Assembly (NCBI RefSeq): GCF_024808255.1
Contig: NZ_JANTYS010000002.1
Span: forward strand, 372,001-436,000
DNA: 64,000 bases
Direction of reading: 5' to 3'
Source of the DNA: Mucilaginibacter dorajii
GTDB taxonomy: Bacteria > Bacteroidota > Bacteroidia > Sphingobacteriales > Sphingobacteriaceae
The notes below the pieces were generated by a model. It did no database searches. It saw only the letters and a list, made by a program, of their open reading frames with translations, and had not been told where the DNA came from. Below, piece by piece: positions 9,018 through 18,723 of the stretch. The number at the start of each line of letters is the position of its first letter. Positions within the stretch are counted from its first letter, which is position 1. The position numbers were made by a program, and so were the translations under genes.

Positions 9018-9767
9018 AGTGTATGATTTAGATAATTGGTTTAAGCTGTAAGTACCCCAGGCCAATACGTATTACCAAAATGCTCTAAATTAAATTGCAC
9101 AAAAAAAAGCGCAAAACCTGTTTATAAACTCCATGCATTGCTGAGTTATAAAAAGTATAAATTGATAAAAATCACGGATCAGGAAATAAAGCTGTGTTTT
9201 ATCACAAGCTTATCAACATTCAGGCCGCGGCATAACTGGTACGTTAAAGCTAACCTGTGTTTAAAGCTTAAAAAATGGAGAAAGCTACGAAATGGATGCA
9301 CAATACTATTTTTTTACAGCATACTTTAATATAGAAAGTATTTTGCCGCGTTGTTACTGCTTATTAGAGTAAAAATGCTGTTTATCCCCCTCAATGAGGG
9401 CAAAACAATTAGCGTGTATTGTGTGTACTTATAGTTTATAATCCCCTTGTTATGAATTACACAGCTGCAATAAAAAACCGCGTTAGCAATCAAACATGCC
9501 ATATACACAAAATGTATCCTTTTATTGATGTGGTGGATGATAAAATCAAATTGCTCTGCTGCTGTAATGTCTTAAAAAAACAATGTAACAAAATAATCAT
9601 TAAGGTTTTGGTGAGCGATACTCCACATCTTTATGTTGCCTAAAATTACTGGCTTTTACAGCGCCTATGCAATTGCAGCCAGATTACCCGACTCTACAAA
9701 CTATGCCAGGCGACGGGCATTACGCATACTTTACGCCCCTGGCTTAAACCTTAAAGCAGCGATACTG
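9018..9767. other. Long AT-rich intergenic stretch
   Basis: About 750 bases lie between the start of the glycosidase gene and the AraC relic. Short frames here have no recognisable start context or family features. No RNA gene was recognised. It should hold the glycosidase promoter near 9020-9100, but no TAnnTTTG box was seen on the minus strand. The rest is probably debris from loss of the regulator whose 3' end survives at 9768. Confidence 0.4.
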
Positions 9768-9953
9768 TCAGGAGGTGCTATTGTTTTTTTGCGCCGCCAG
9801 TTGTGTTGGCCTTAGTCCGAAGCGTTTTTTAAAAGCGAATGAAAAGTGCGACAAATCTTCAAAGCCCAGGTCGAGGTAAATCTCCGAAGCTTTTTTGTTC
9901 TTTTTGTCGATCAGAAAATATGCTTCCTGCAATCGTAATAAAAGAGGCCTGAC
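9768..9953 (-). pseudogene. C-terminal remnant of an AraC-family regulator
   Basis: The minus strand gives RPLLLRLQEAYFLIDKKNK, then ASEIYLDLGFEDLSHFSFAF and KKRFGLRPTQLA, ending in TGA at 9768. This is the second helix-turn-helix of an AraC/XylS domain: the GFED(L)SHFSFAFKKRFG pattern and the RPTQ ending. An in-frame TGA sits just upstream and the fragment begins within four bases of the stop of the next gene, so all the N-terminal part is gone. A deletion probably joined the two genes. It cannot encode a working regulator. Confidence 0.8.
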
Positions 9954-9956
9954 ATT

Positions 9957-12257
9957 TCACTTAATCACATTAAAATAAAATTCCTTTTTACCAAGCAACC
10001 CGTTTGACCCTACGCCTTCAACAGTGCCTATAAAATTACTATTGATATCAGAGCAGAAGAAATTTAACGTAGCTTCTCCGTTTTTATCCGTAATCATCAC
10101 CGGTGCCCATAATAATGTATTCCTGTAATCTGGCAGCGGATCGGACTCTTTATCATAGTTTGGTTGGTAGAACTCCCGCTTTTCGTAATAGCCTTTAATC
10201 CTTGTAAGGTTGAACTTTTTTAACAACTCCTCTTCAGTAAATTTTGGATAATGATAAATGATCTCTTTGAAATCACCGGTACCAAAAGAGAAGGGGGCCT
10301 TGGTTGGGGGGGTAGCACCAACCCATATGGTGTATTTTTGTCCTTCAATAGGCTTTGTTCCGTTAGCCCCACTGGGAACATTGAGCCAATTACTGTTAGG
10401 GTATACGAAATCAGTATTCCCTTCTAATTTGGCCAGGCTATCTAAATGCCCCATATATTTATCACGGAAGACGTTCTGCTTTTTCGCGACTACTTTGACC
10501 TCATTCAGGTTGATAGCGCCCATACTTATCCTGCCCGGAGGAATGTCGTTTTCCTTTTCTGCTGTGGCTTTTTCCCCAACCGGATATTCAAACAAGATGT
10601 TTTTGCTGACATTTCCTATCTCCTTAAATTGATCCTCTACAGCTACCATATATTCCGCCTTGCCCACATCAAAGTGTTTGAGATAGCTCCACCTTCCTTT
10701 AACAAAGTCCCCAGGTGCAAGGGCAAATCTCCCAATACTATCGGTAAATAAGCTTCGCTTTTCGCGCTCGTCGGTGCTGAACACCATCAGCATCTGTATC
10801 TTAGGTTTGTTCTTTTTAACATCAACAGCAATCAGCCGCCCTTTCGTACTGTCGGTAAGTACTTGTTTCCGGTTCTTGAATTCCTTCAGCTCATCCTCAT
10901 TCCATAAATAGCACCGCCAGCCCTGGGTAAGCAAAAGCAGATCCAGGGCCTCGTTTCGGTCTTTATTACCGGCATCAAAATAATAAGCCGGATCATATAT
11001 CCTTCCTTTTAATTGGGTGGAAAGATAATAGTGGGTAAGAATATCTTTGGCATCCTCAGGATTGTGGTATAGTTTATCGTACACGTTTACGCCAATACTG
11101 GCCTGCACGGGCTTCCCGTTTTTATCGGAAGTTCTGATTTTAAGTGAGATCTTTTCCCTCGTTTTATAGACTTCCCTGGATAAACTGGCAGTTATATTTA
11201 ATGCATTATCCGGATTAAGATAAACGAGACGTTCGGCCAGCGGCCTCATCTCCTGGTCGAAAAGGGTTACTTCAGCAATGCCCTGCGGCGCATCAGCCGT
11301 AGGTATAGTTATCTTAAGGCTATCACCAAGCATGGCGGCCGCCACGGCCTGTATCCTGCCGCGTACCTGTACCCTTAAATAAACAGGCCGCTTTGCCGAA
11401 CCGGCACTTTGAACGATGTTAAATATAAGACTGTCTTTTTTATTTTTTGCTAAATGAAGAATTACGCCCTTATCGTGTATTGCAGCTAAAGGATAAAGCC
11501 TATCGGATTTTGGCCTGATTAGCCGGACCTGATAATTGGCACCAGGTACAGGTTTGAAGTAAAAACTCCCCATACCTGCATGTATGCTCTTAAATGTTGT
11601 TACCGGTAAATTTTCCTGAAGCAATTCACCTGAAACGACGACAGGCTTGCCGTTTTTATCTACTGCTTTAAAGGCAACCGTATTGGTAATGCCCGAAACC
11701 AGTTGCCCTCCTTCCGGAAGGATGCTGAACTGGATATCTTGCGGTAGGTTTGCATCACCTGGTATTCTGGCTGGCTTTTCTTTTAACAGAGACCGGGTTT
11801 CCTTGATAAACTTAATCATTTTTAACGCATGGAAATAAGACTGGTTCTGATAAAAAGAGTGCGCCGAGTATGCAGATAAATAATAATCTCCTTCGGGTAG
11901 GGATTGACCAAGATAGATATGTCCACTCACTACCCCCTGCGTTATCGGATATTTTTCCTCCCATACCACACTGTCCTTGCCTGCTTTAACAAGCCGGACG
12001 TAGAGTGTTTTGTCTATACTGAAAAGGTTATGGTATTGCGAATCCAACACATAGGCCTTAAACCAAAGGTCTTCCTGAGACTCGTAAACATCCTTACTTG
12101 TTTTTAAATAAACAGAAGCCAGAGCCAAACTATCCGTATATGTGTTTAAGCGCCCTGCAAGCTGGTTTATTATTACTTTATTTTGCTGGGGGAATACCTC
12201 AAGGGCAGTGGTTAACAACAAAAACAAAGGGATACATTGCAGCAGTAATTTCTTCAC
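9957..12257 (-). CDS. Secreted macroglobulin-like (MG2) surface protein
   Basis: A 766-residue protein with a signal peptide (MKKLLLQCIPLFLLLTTALE). The first part resembles the MG2 repeat of alpha-2-macroglobulin-type proteins (TSKDVYESQEDLWFKAYVLD and GQSLPEGDYYLSAYS). More beta-sandwich modules follow (YKTREKISLKIRTSDKNGKP near 365). The end holds a linker NLNEVKVVAKKQ near residue 585, like the plug-type segments of similar Bacteroidota proteins. No thioester motif is visible, so a protease-trapping role is unlikely. It probably sits in the periplasm or at the outer membrane; its function is unknown. It has no operon partner apart from the AraC relic. Confidence 0.65.
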   Translation of the reverse strand: MKKLLLQCIPLFLLLTTALEVFPQQNKVIINQLAGRLNTYTDSLALASVYLKTSKDVYESQEDLWFKAYVLDSQYHNLFSIDKTLYVRLVKAGKDSVVWEEKYPITQGVVSGHIYLGQSLPEGDYYLSAYSAHSFYQNQSYFHALKMIKFIKETRSLLKEKPARIPGDANLPQDIQFSILPEGGQLVSGITNTVAFKAVDKNGKPVVVSGELLQENLPVTTFKSIHAGMGSFYFKPVPGANYQVRLIRPKSDRLYPLAAIHDKGVILHLAKNKKDSLIFNIVQSAGSAKRPVYLRVQVRGRIQAVAAAMLGDSLKITIPTADAPQGIAEVTLFDQEMRPLAERLVYLNPDNALNITASLSREVYKTREKISLKIRTSDKNGKPVQASIGVNVYDKLYHNPEDAKDILTHYYLSTQLKGRIYDPAYYFDAGNKDRNEALDLLLLTQGWRCYLWNEDELKEFKNRKQVLTDSTKGRLIAVDVKKNKPKIQMLMVFSTDEREKRSLFTDSIGRFALAPGDFVKGRWSYLKHFDVGKAEYMVAVEDQFKEIGNVSKNILFEYPVGEKATAEKENDIPPGRISMGAINLNEVKVVAKKQNVFRDKYMGHLDSLAKLEGNTDFVYPNSNWLNVPSGANGTKPIEGQKYTIWVGATPPTKAPFSFGTGDFKEIIYHYPKFTEEELLKKFNLTRIKGYYEKREFYQPNYDKESDPLPDYRNTLLWAPVMITDKNGEATLNFFCSDINSNFIGTVEGVGSNGLLGKKEFYFNVIK

Positions 12258-12448
12258 ATCGGTTATTTATAATGTAGTTTCATTTTAATTGCTCAAAAGC
12301 CCGGCCATTTCCGGGAGAGTGGGCATAGTGAAAAATAAAGCCCTCGTATGTCAAAATAAAGCGTATGAGCAATATATAAAGATATCTGCTTTTAATCATA
12401 GTGTTGCAAATTATGCCATTCTAATGGATTACAAAAAAAATGATTTGT

Positions 12449-12540
12449 ACCACCGGCGAATGAAACACCGCGTCACTTTATGTTAAACTATGACATTATT
12501 ATATTATTCACCAGGTAGTCATGCATTTTGCGTTGGTTTC
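12449..12540 (+). pseudogene. Relic copy of an internal segment of the HupE/UreJ gene
   Basis: These 92 bases match 14643-14729 inside the HupE/UreJ gene downstream, with about 8 mismatches over 87 aligned bases and one 5-base insertion (extra ATATT-like bases in the ATTATT run) that breaks the frame. Shared runs include AATGAAACACCGCGTCACTT and ATTCACCAGGTAGT. Similarity stops abruptly at both ends. It lies 277 bases upstream of the operon and is best read as the trace of an earlier duplicate or rearrangement. Confidence 0.8.
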
Positions 12541-12817
12541 CCCGCTGTATGATGTTTGCAACTTCGGCTTATTATACCGTAGTTTCCAAACTACGCGAAG
12601 CAGAGGGGTTGCCAAAATCACCTAACGGAATGGAAGTACCCCTGTCATTCCTATACTAATACTAACGGAATTATAATCTTAACCCCTTGTGTTAAAAAGA
12701 TTAATTTATTCATCGACACATCCCATCTTCTTATCGACACATTTAATTCATTGTAAATTTTCCGTTACACCTTAGCTTATCAATTAAAATAAGGATTTAA
12801 CATTAACCCATTATCTC

Positions 12818-14242
12818 ATGCTATCCAAAACAAAACTCACTTTTCTTTCCTGCCTGGCTGCCCTGTTCATGCTCGCCGGCATACAGGCGTGTCAGAAAGA
12901 CAAAACCAACACCTCCACTTCAACTACAACGGCAAGTATTACTGCCCTTACTTGTGGCAGTGCAACATTTTCGGGAACGGCTTATGCATCAACAGCTTTT
13001 ACCGGCACGGCATCTGTACCTTACACCGGTGGTAACGGAGCCACTTATAGCGCGGGCACAGCCATTTCATCAGCTGGTGTTACCGGCCTTACCGCCACCT
13101 TACAGGCTGGCACCCTGGCCAGCGGGGCCGGCAGCCTTGTATACACCGTTGCAGGTACACCATCGGCATCGGGTACAGCTACGTTCGCCATTACGTTTGG
13201 CGGGCAAACCTGTAGTTTTGCCTTAACCGTAAGCACCGCCACCAGCGAAACAACCGGTTGCAGTACGGCAACAACAACGGCTGCCAAAGTATTATGCGCG
13301 GTACAAGCGTTTGAAGCTACTTTAACAGCTACACAGCTTGCGGGTGTACAATTCAGCTATACCAGCGCAAACGCCATTAAATGGTCAAACCTGCCAGTTG
13401 GCGCGGCCACCCGTATAGGGCTGGAATATAGCACACTAACTTCAGCACAATTAACTGCGGCCAAAGCTGTAATAGCTGCTGCAACCGGTACAACTGCTAA
13501 TCTGGGCTATTCAGAGATCGTTCAAAATTTATTGGCTGATGATATATTGGCACAATCTGCCAATGGTTATGGTTCCGGCGACTATTTTATCGCGTTTTTA
13601 GGCACGCCAAGCTCAACCGGCACCTGGCAGTTATATTTTGGTGGTCACCACACTGCAGTTAGCCAGACTTACGGCAGCGGCGCGGTTACCGGCAATACGC
13701 CAAGCTTCAGAGGTATTGAGCCAAAATCATTTACCACCTCTGGCGTAACTTATACACCAATGGGCGTAAAATCAACTGCAATGGCTGCTATGCTTGCTTC
13801 TTTTACCACCTCCCAATTGGCAACTGCAAAATTAACATCCAGCTTTAGCGATGTTGTGTTAGGGCCCGGCCAGGATGGTCAATTCCCATCAACCAAGGTT
13901 GGTATTGCAGGTAGTGCCTTAACAACTGCACAACAGGCATTAGTAGTTGAAGCCATGAAAGCATGGGTTTATGATACAGACGACCTATCTGCAGCAAGCG
14001 TAATTTCAACTTATACCAACGAATTATCGGGCACCTATATTTCTTATGCCGGTAATAGCAGCGGCACCGCGGGAAGTGCCAGCACCTTCTTCACTGCCCA
14101 AGGCGACTACGTAAGGATTGACGGACCGCATGTTTGGATAGAATTTATTTGTCAGAATGGTATCGTTTACCAAAATCAGATCCATTATCACAGCATCTGG
14201 CGCGATCACATCAGTGATTATGGCGGCAACTTCACATTTTAA
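12818..14242 (+). CDS. DUF3500 family lipoprotein
   Basis: A 474-residue protein whose N-terminus ends in a lipoprotein box (LAGIQAC, Cys at about 25), followed by a Thr/Ser-rich spacer with beta-sandwich character to about residue 145. The rest matches DUF3500: AFEATLTATQLAGVQFSY near 162, LLADDILAQSANGYGSGDYF near 235 and GTWQLYFGGHHTAV near 270, then GPHVWIEF and HYHSIWRD at the end. The GGHH, HVWIEF and HYHSIWRDH clusters are His-rich and could bind metal; this is an inference. It starts a tight run with HupE/UreJ (5 bases apart) and a TonB receptor. The family has no established biochemical role that I know of. Confidence 0.8.
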   Translation: MLSKTKLTFLSCLAALFMLAGIQACQKDKTNTSTSTTTASITALTCGSATFSGTAYASTAFTGTASVPYTGGNGATYSAGTAISSAGVTGLTATLQAGTLASGAGSLVYTVAGTPSASGTATFAITFGGQTCSFALTVSTATSETTGCSTATTTAAKVLCAVQAFEATLTATQLAGVQFSYTSANAIKWSNLPVGAATRIGLEYSTLTSAQLTAAKAVIAAATGTTANLGYSEIVQNLLADDILAQSANGYGSGDYFIAFLGTPSSTGTWQLYFGGHHTAVSQTYGSGAVTGNTPSFRGIEPKSFTTSGVTYTPMGVKSTAMAAMLASFTTSQLATAKLTSSFSDVVLGPGQDGQFPSTKVGIAGSALTTAQQALVVEAMKAWVYDTDDLSAASVISTYTNELSGTYISYAGNSSGTAGSASTFFTAQGDYVRIDGPHVWIEFICQNGIVYQNQIHYHSIWRDHISDYGGNFTF

Positions 14243-14247
14243 TTAAA

Positions 14248-15573
14248 ATGATAATTAACCACATATTTTCCAGCCGTTTAGCTTTTGCTAAGCGGCTGGT
14301 TTTCATCGGCCTGGCTCTGCTTTCCTTTTCAGGAAAACTGTTGGCCCACCCTATGCCCAACTCATGGCTGCTGCTGGATATTAATGGCAGTGAAGTTAAG
14401 GCAGAGCTGCAATTGCCGCTAAGTGAGCTGGAAACTGCTTTCGGTAACGCGGTAAACCAGCATCCGGATGACTTAGTATCGCGGTTGGGACCACAATTAA
14501 ATGCTTATTTATTGCAGCATATTCACCCGGTGAGTATGGATGGTAAAAAATGGACCGTTAGAATAGACAAAATGCTGGTACAGCCTGTACAACAAAGTCT
14601 GAGTGGCCCCTACAACGAGCTAAGGGTTCTATTAACATGGACACCACCGGCTAATGAAACACCGCGTCACTTTATGTTGAACTATGACGTTATTATTCAC
14701 CAGGTAGTTACCCATTTTGCCCTGGTTTCTGTAAGGCGTGACTGGGACAATGCTCAAACAGCCGATCATCCTTACCAGGTTGCAGTAATCCGCGTGAACA
14801 CCGTGGAGAACAAGCTTTATCCTGTTGAGATTAATGTGCAGGCAGGAACACTTTGGGTGGGTTTTACCAACATGGTGAGCCTGGGTATGAACCACATTAA
14901 AGAGGGTACCGACCATTTGCTGTTTTTACTTACTTTATTGTTACCGGCCACGCTAATGGTCAGAAATAAAAAATGGAACGGTTTTGTCGGTACAAAAGCA
15001 AGTTTGGTTAATATTCTGAAAATAGTTACTGCTTTTACTATCGGTCATTCCATCACCTTAATTATCGGTGCTTTAGGCATCTTCCATTTTCCGGGCCGGG
15101 TTATAGAGGTGCTCATCGCGCTGAGTATTTTGATATCTGCCATTCATGCTTACCGGCCTTTATTTGCAGGTAAGGAAATGTATATTGCTGCAGGCTTCGG
15201 GCTAATCCACGGAATGGCCTTTGCTGAAACTTTGCTGAATTTGAACCTGGATGGATTACGCATGACGCTGAGCATCCTTGGTTTTAACATCGGTATCGAG
15301 TTGATGCAGCTGTTTGTGATCGCAATTGTGATCCCATGGCTGATGCTGATGAGCCGGACAACTGTTTATCCGGTTTTCAGAACTGCCGGAGCTATATTTG
15401 CCGGTATCGCGGCCCTGGCATGGATTACCGAGCGGATTAGCAGCCAGTCTAATTTAGTTACTAAAGTGATATTGAGGTTAACAGATTACGAATTGTGGCT
15501 GGTGCTGGCCATCGCTATATTTGCGGTAGTTGCTTTTGCCACTTCAAGATTGAAAAAAGCACTGCTTATTTGA
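14248..15573 (+). CDS. HupE/UreJ family membrane protein with extracytoplasmic N-terminal domain
   Basis: A 441-residue protein. A signal segment ending near LLAHPMPNS precedes a soluble domain of roughly 180 residues. A HupE/UreJ_2-type membrane half starts at MNHIKEGTDHLLFLLTLLLP near residue 212 and includes FTIGHSITLI, FGLIHGMAFAETLLNL and FNIGIELMQL. The conserved His and acidic residues in these helices (EGTDH, GHS, HGMAF, GIE) suit metal binding. HupE and UreJ relatives act as nickel or cobalt permeases or accessory proteins of hydrogenase and urease; no hydrogenase or urease is seen here. It lies between a DUF3500 lipoprotein and a TonB receptor. The stop overlaps the next start by one base. 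Confidence 0.85.
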   Translation: MIINHIFSSRLAFAKRLVFIGLALLSFSGKLLAHPMPNSWLLLDINGSEVKAELQLPLSELETAFGNAVNQHPDDLVSRLGPQLNAYLLQHIHPVSMDGKKWTVRIDKMLVQPVQQSLSGPYNELRVLLTWTPPANETPRHFMLNYDVIIHQVVTHFALVSVRRDWDNAQTADHPYQVAVIRVNTVENKLYPVEINVQAGTLWVGFTNMVSLGMNHIKEGTDHLLFLLTLLLPATLMVRNKKWNGFVGTKASLVNILKIVTAFTIGHSITLIIGALGIFHFPGRVIEVLIALSILISAIHAYRPLFAGKEMYIAAGFGLIHGMAFAETLLNLNLDGLRMTLSILGFNIGIELMQLFVIAIVIPWLMLMSRTTVYPVFRTAGAIFAGIAALAWITERISSQSNLVTKVILRLTDYELWLVLAIAIFAVVAFATSRLKKALLI

Positions 15574-17843
15574 TGACATTTATTCGTTTATCCCTGCTAA
15601 TCCTCCTTTTTTTTGCCTGTAGCTTTGGCTATGCACAAACACACCACCTTGCCGGCCGCGTAACAGACAGTGCAAGCAATTTACCGCTTAACGGTGTAAC
15701 AGTGTTGCTAAAACCGGGCAACAAAACAGTTATTACCGACGAAACCGGTCGGTTCTTTTATAAAACTGTGCCGTCGGGTACACAAACCATCACCGTGTTT
15801 GCAGTGGGTTACCGGGCAGAAAACATCGGTTTGCATGCATTCAAGGACGGGCAGGTGATAACACTTGTACAACAACAAACCCAACTAAACGATGTGCTTA
15901 TTTCGGGCGCCAGCGGCAATCCTTACAAAGCCATCAGCGAAACCGATATCAAGTTGCGTGGGGTCTCCAATTCGCAGGAAGTATTAAGGATAGTTCCGGG
16001 CCTGTTCATTGGGCAGCACCAGGGCGGCGGCAAGGCCGAGCAGATCTTTTTACGGGGTTTTGATAATGACCATGGCACCGATATCAATATGAGCGTGGAT
16101 GGCATGCCTATTAATATGGTATCCCAGGCACATGGCCAGGGATACGCCGATAGCCATTTCATTATCCCAGAAACCATCGAAAGCACAACTTACCAGAAAG
16201 GCATGTACAATGCCGAAAAAGGTGATCTGGCGGTTACCGGTTTTGTAGATTTTCATACCGCTGACGCCATCGGCACCAATATGCTGAAATTAGAAGCGGG
16301 GCAATATCACACTTACCGGGTATTAGGGATGGTCAATTTACTGGGCTATAAAGCAAAGGCCAATAACCAATCATGGTACGCCGCATCTGAATACCGGTAC
16401 AGCGACAGTTATTTTGACAACCCGCAGCACTTTAAACGTTTTAACTTTTTCAGCAAATACCATGGCAAGCTGAACGATAATAACTGGCTAAGCCTGACCG
16501 CATCTACGCTATACAGTAAATGGAAGGCATCCGGCCAGATCCCCGAGAGTGCGGTTGATGCGGGTACCATTGGCTTTTACGGGGCAATAGATCCCAACGA
16601 GGGCGGTGTTACTTCCCGTACCAACGTTAACGCGCAGTTATTAACCAAACTACCCAATAACGACATTCTCAAAAACCAACTTTATTACTCCCGCTATAAA
16701 TTCGATTTGCATACCAATTTTACCTTTTATTTAGTGGATACCGTTAATGGCGACGAGATCAGGCAGCGGGAGGCCCGTAATTTGTACGGCTATAACGGGA
16801 GTTACCTGCATGAAAGTTATATCGGCAATACAAAAATCACTACAGAGGCCGGCATCAATGCACGCCTGGATATGACCCGGAACTCCGAACTCTCTAACAC
16901 CGTCAATAACTTCACAGTGATCAATCCTCTTAAATCAGGAGACATTACCGAATTGGGTATAGGTGCCTATCTCAGCGAAACTTTTCAATTCAATACTAAA
17001 TTTAGTTTAAATGCAGGATTAAGGTTCGATCAGTTTTACTATAAATACAACAACAAACTGGCAAGCGATAGTACGCTTAACGGGCTTGGTATTTACACAG
17101 CCCACAACAATATCGTTAGCCCCAAATTAAATTTTTATTACCAGGCTACCGATAAAACCCGGTTCTACCTGTTGTTAGGCACGGGCTTTCATTCTAATGA
17201 TACCAGGGTGGTGGTGGCAGAAAAAGGGCTGCAAACGCTCCCTGCCGCTTATGGTATGGATTTGGGGACGGTATTTAAGCCTGCTAAAAATTTATTGCTT
17301 AACGCTGCCATCTGGTACAGTTATCTCCAAAAAGAATATGTGTATGCAGGTGATGGCGGCACGGTTGATTTTAGCGGACGCACCCGCAGGGTTGGGTTTG
17401 ACCTATCTGCACGTTACCAGCCTTTTGCGCCGGTTTATATAGATGCCGACCTCAACTATGCCCATGGCCGCTCCATTGATGATCCAAAAGGTGCCAACTA
17501 TATACCACTTGCGCCTGTTTGGAGCAGTACCGGCGGAGTCACCTACACTACTAATAGTGGCTTAAATGGCAGTTTACGCTATCGTTTTTTAGGCAACAGG
17601 GCAGCAAACGAAGATTACAGCCTCACTGCGCGTGGTTATTTTGTCAACGACCTGGTTTTAAATTACACGCAAAAGCGATACGAAGCCGGGATCACCATCA
17701 ACAACCTGTTTAATGTTAAATGGAAAGAAACCCAGTTTGAAACCACTACCCGCTTAAAGGGCCAGCAGGCAATTGATGGCATAGCCTTTACGGCCGGGAC
17801 TAAGTTTGCCGCCCTGGCGCATGTAACTTACTTCTTTAAATAG
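15573..17843 (+). CDS. TonB-dependent outer membrane receptor
   Basis: About 756 residues from the ATG at 15573, which overlaps the upstream TGA (TGATG); an extra in-frame extension to 15495 lies inside the previous gene. A signal peptide ends near SFGYAQ. A carboxypeptidase-like regulatory domain follows (HHLAGRVTDSASNLPLNGVT), then a plug domain (VLRIVPGLFIGQHQGGGKAE, FLRGFDNDHGTDI) and a long beta-barrel ending in an aromatic residue (HVTYFFK). It should import a scarce ligand through the outer membrane using TonB energy. Being the third gene with HupE/UreJ makes a metal or metal complex the likely cargo; this is an inference. Confidence 0.88.
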   Translation: MTFIRLSLLILLFFACSFGYAQTHHLAGRVTDSASNLPLNGVTVLLKPGNKTVITDETGRFFYKTVPSGTQTITVFAVGYRAENIGLHAFKDGQVITLVQQQTQLNDVLISGASGNPYKAISETDIKLRGVSNSQEVLRIVPGLFIGQHQGGGKAEQIFLRGFDNDHGTDINMSVDGMPINMVSQAHGQGYADSHFIIPETIESTTYQKGMYNAEKGDLAVTGFVDFHTADAIGTNMLKLEAGQYHTYRVLGMVNLLGYKAKANNQSWYAASEYRYSDSYFDNPQHFKRFNFFSKYHGKLNDNNWLSLTASTLYSKWKASGQIPESAVDAGTIGFYGAIDPNEGGVTSRTNVNAQLLTKLPNNDILKNQLYYSRYKFDLHTNFTFYLVDTVNGDEIRQREARNLYGYNGSYLHESYIGNTKITTEAGINARLDMTRNSELSNTVNNFTVINPLKSGDITELGIGAYLSETFQFNTKFSLNAGLRFDQFYYKYNNKLASDSTLNGLGIYTAHNNIVSPKLNFYYQATDKTRFYLLLGTGFHSNDTRVVVAEKGLQTLPAAYGMDLGTVFKPAKNLLLNAAIWYSYLQKEYVYAGDGGTVDFSGRTRRVGFDLSARYQPFAPVYIDADLNYAHGRSIDDPKGANYIPLAPVWSSTGGVTYTTNSGLNGSLRYRFLGNRAANEDYSLTARGYFVNDLVLNYTQKRYEAGITINNLFNVKWKETQFETTTRLKGQQAIDGIAFTAGTKFAALAHVTYFFK

Positions 17844-17865
17844 TGCAGTCAATCAGGTATGCCCA

Positions 17866-17895
17866 AAAGCCTTCCATCTCACGATCAAAGGCTTT
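17866..17895. terminator. Possible terminator between convergent genes
   Basis: Arms AAAGCCT / AGGCTTT flank a spacer of about 15 bases in the short gap between the TonB receptor and the azoreductase. The stem is short and no long T-run follows, so it is a weak candidate. Confidence 0.35.
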
Positions 17896-17933
17896 CTTAA
17901 AGTTTGCACAACTCCGGTTAGTTAAAGACAATT

Positions 17934-18536
17934 TTAATCAATCGTTATACTATCTAATGCTTTCTCCATAGCATGTTCCTTTACTCCCGGCACTTTCAAT
18001 CCTTCGGCACGGAACACGGTAAAGTCTGTCATACCTAAAAAACCAAGGAAAGCTTTCAGGTAAGGTGCTACAAAGTCGTTAGCTTTACCCGGACCTTCAG
18101 AAAACACACCACCTGACGACATGGCTACATAAACTTTTTTCCCTGTTACCTTGCCAACAGGACCATTTTCGCCATACCCAAAAGTTATCCCGGCCCTGGT
18201 AATATGATCAATCCAGGCTTTTAGCGCAGAGTGGATAGTAAAGTTAATGAGCGGCGCGCCAACAACGATGATGTCTGCAGCAAATAATTGTTTAACCAGC
18301 TCGTCAGACAGACGAATGGATTCTTTTTCCTCGTCCGTCAGCTGATCTTTGGGAATAAAAAATGCACGAAGAACAGCAGGGTTAAGATGCGGAATATCGA
18401 TATCCACCAGGTTCAATTCTTCGACTGTACTACCGGGATATTTGCCCTGAATTTTTTCTACCACAGCATGCCCCAGCTTAATGCTGTACGAGTCTTTACC
18501 TTGTATGCTTGATTTTAAATGAAGGATGTGTTTCAT
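17934..18536 (-). CDS. azoR: FMN-dependent NADH-azoreductase
   Basis: A 200-residue flavodoxin-fold protein of the AcpD/AzoR family. Features are the N-terminal phosphate-binding loop region (HLKSSIQGKDSYSIKLG), APLINFTIHSALKAWIDHIT near residue 95, GITFGYGENGPVG near 115 and AMSSGGVFSEG near 135. The enzyme reduces azo compounds and quinones with NADH and commonly protects against electrophiles. It lies divergent to an HxlR regulator with about 190 bases between the starts, the usual layout for HxlR-controlled azoreductases. Confidence 0.92.
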   Translation of the reverse strand: MKHILHLKSSIQGKDSYSIKLGHAVVEKIQGKYPGSTVEELNLVDIDIPHLNPAVLRAFFIPKDQLTDEEKESIRLSDELVKQLFAADIIVVGAPLINFTIHSALKAWIDHITRAGITFGYGENGPVGKVTGKKVYVAMSSGGVFSEGPGKANDFVAPYLKAFLGFLGMTDFTVFRAEGLKVPGVKEHAMEKALDSITID

Positions 18537-18671
18537 AAATTTACTGATTTAATAATATGATCGATTTTAAAATCCGGGATCGTTCTATTGCCTTTCTGAT
18601 TAAAAATGGAGGCTCCATTCGCCCGAATCATCGAGAGCAAAAGTATGGTTACCAGGTGGTGAAAAGTTACT

Positions 18672-18707
18672 ACTTACCTAAAGGAAAGCGGTTTCATTGA
18701 GGTAAGT
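18672..18707. promoter_or_regulatory. Probable HxlR operator (inverted repeat)
   Basis: Arms ACTTACCT and AGGTAAGT are perfectly complementary and 20 bases apart, in the gap between azoR and the HxlR gene. The right arm lies just before the -7 promoter box of the regulator. The position suits autoregulation and control of azoR; binding has not been shown. Confidence 0.5.
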
Positions 18708-18710
18708 GAT

Positions 18711-18718
18711 TACCTTTG
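18711..18718 (+). promoter_or_regulatory. -7 promoter box TACCTTTG of the HxlR gene
   Basis: TACCTTTG fits the Bacteroidota -7 consensus TAnnTTTG. Only five bases separate it from the ATG at 18724, so the transcript should begin at or within a few bases of the start codon. Confidence 0.55.
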
Positions 18719-18723
18719 CATCT

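Noticed and set aside
9419..9643. Short plus-strand frames in the 9.1-9.8 kb gap
   Set aside because: No promoter or family features, irregular composition and no conserved start context; treated as noncoding.
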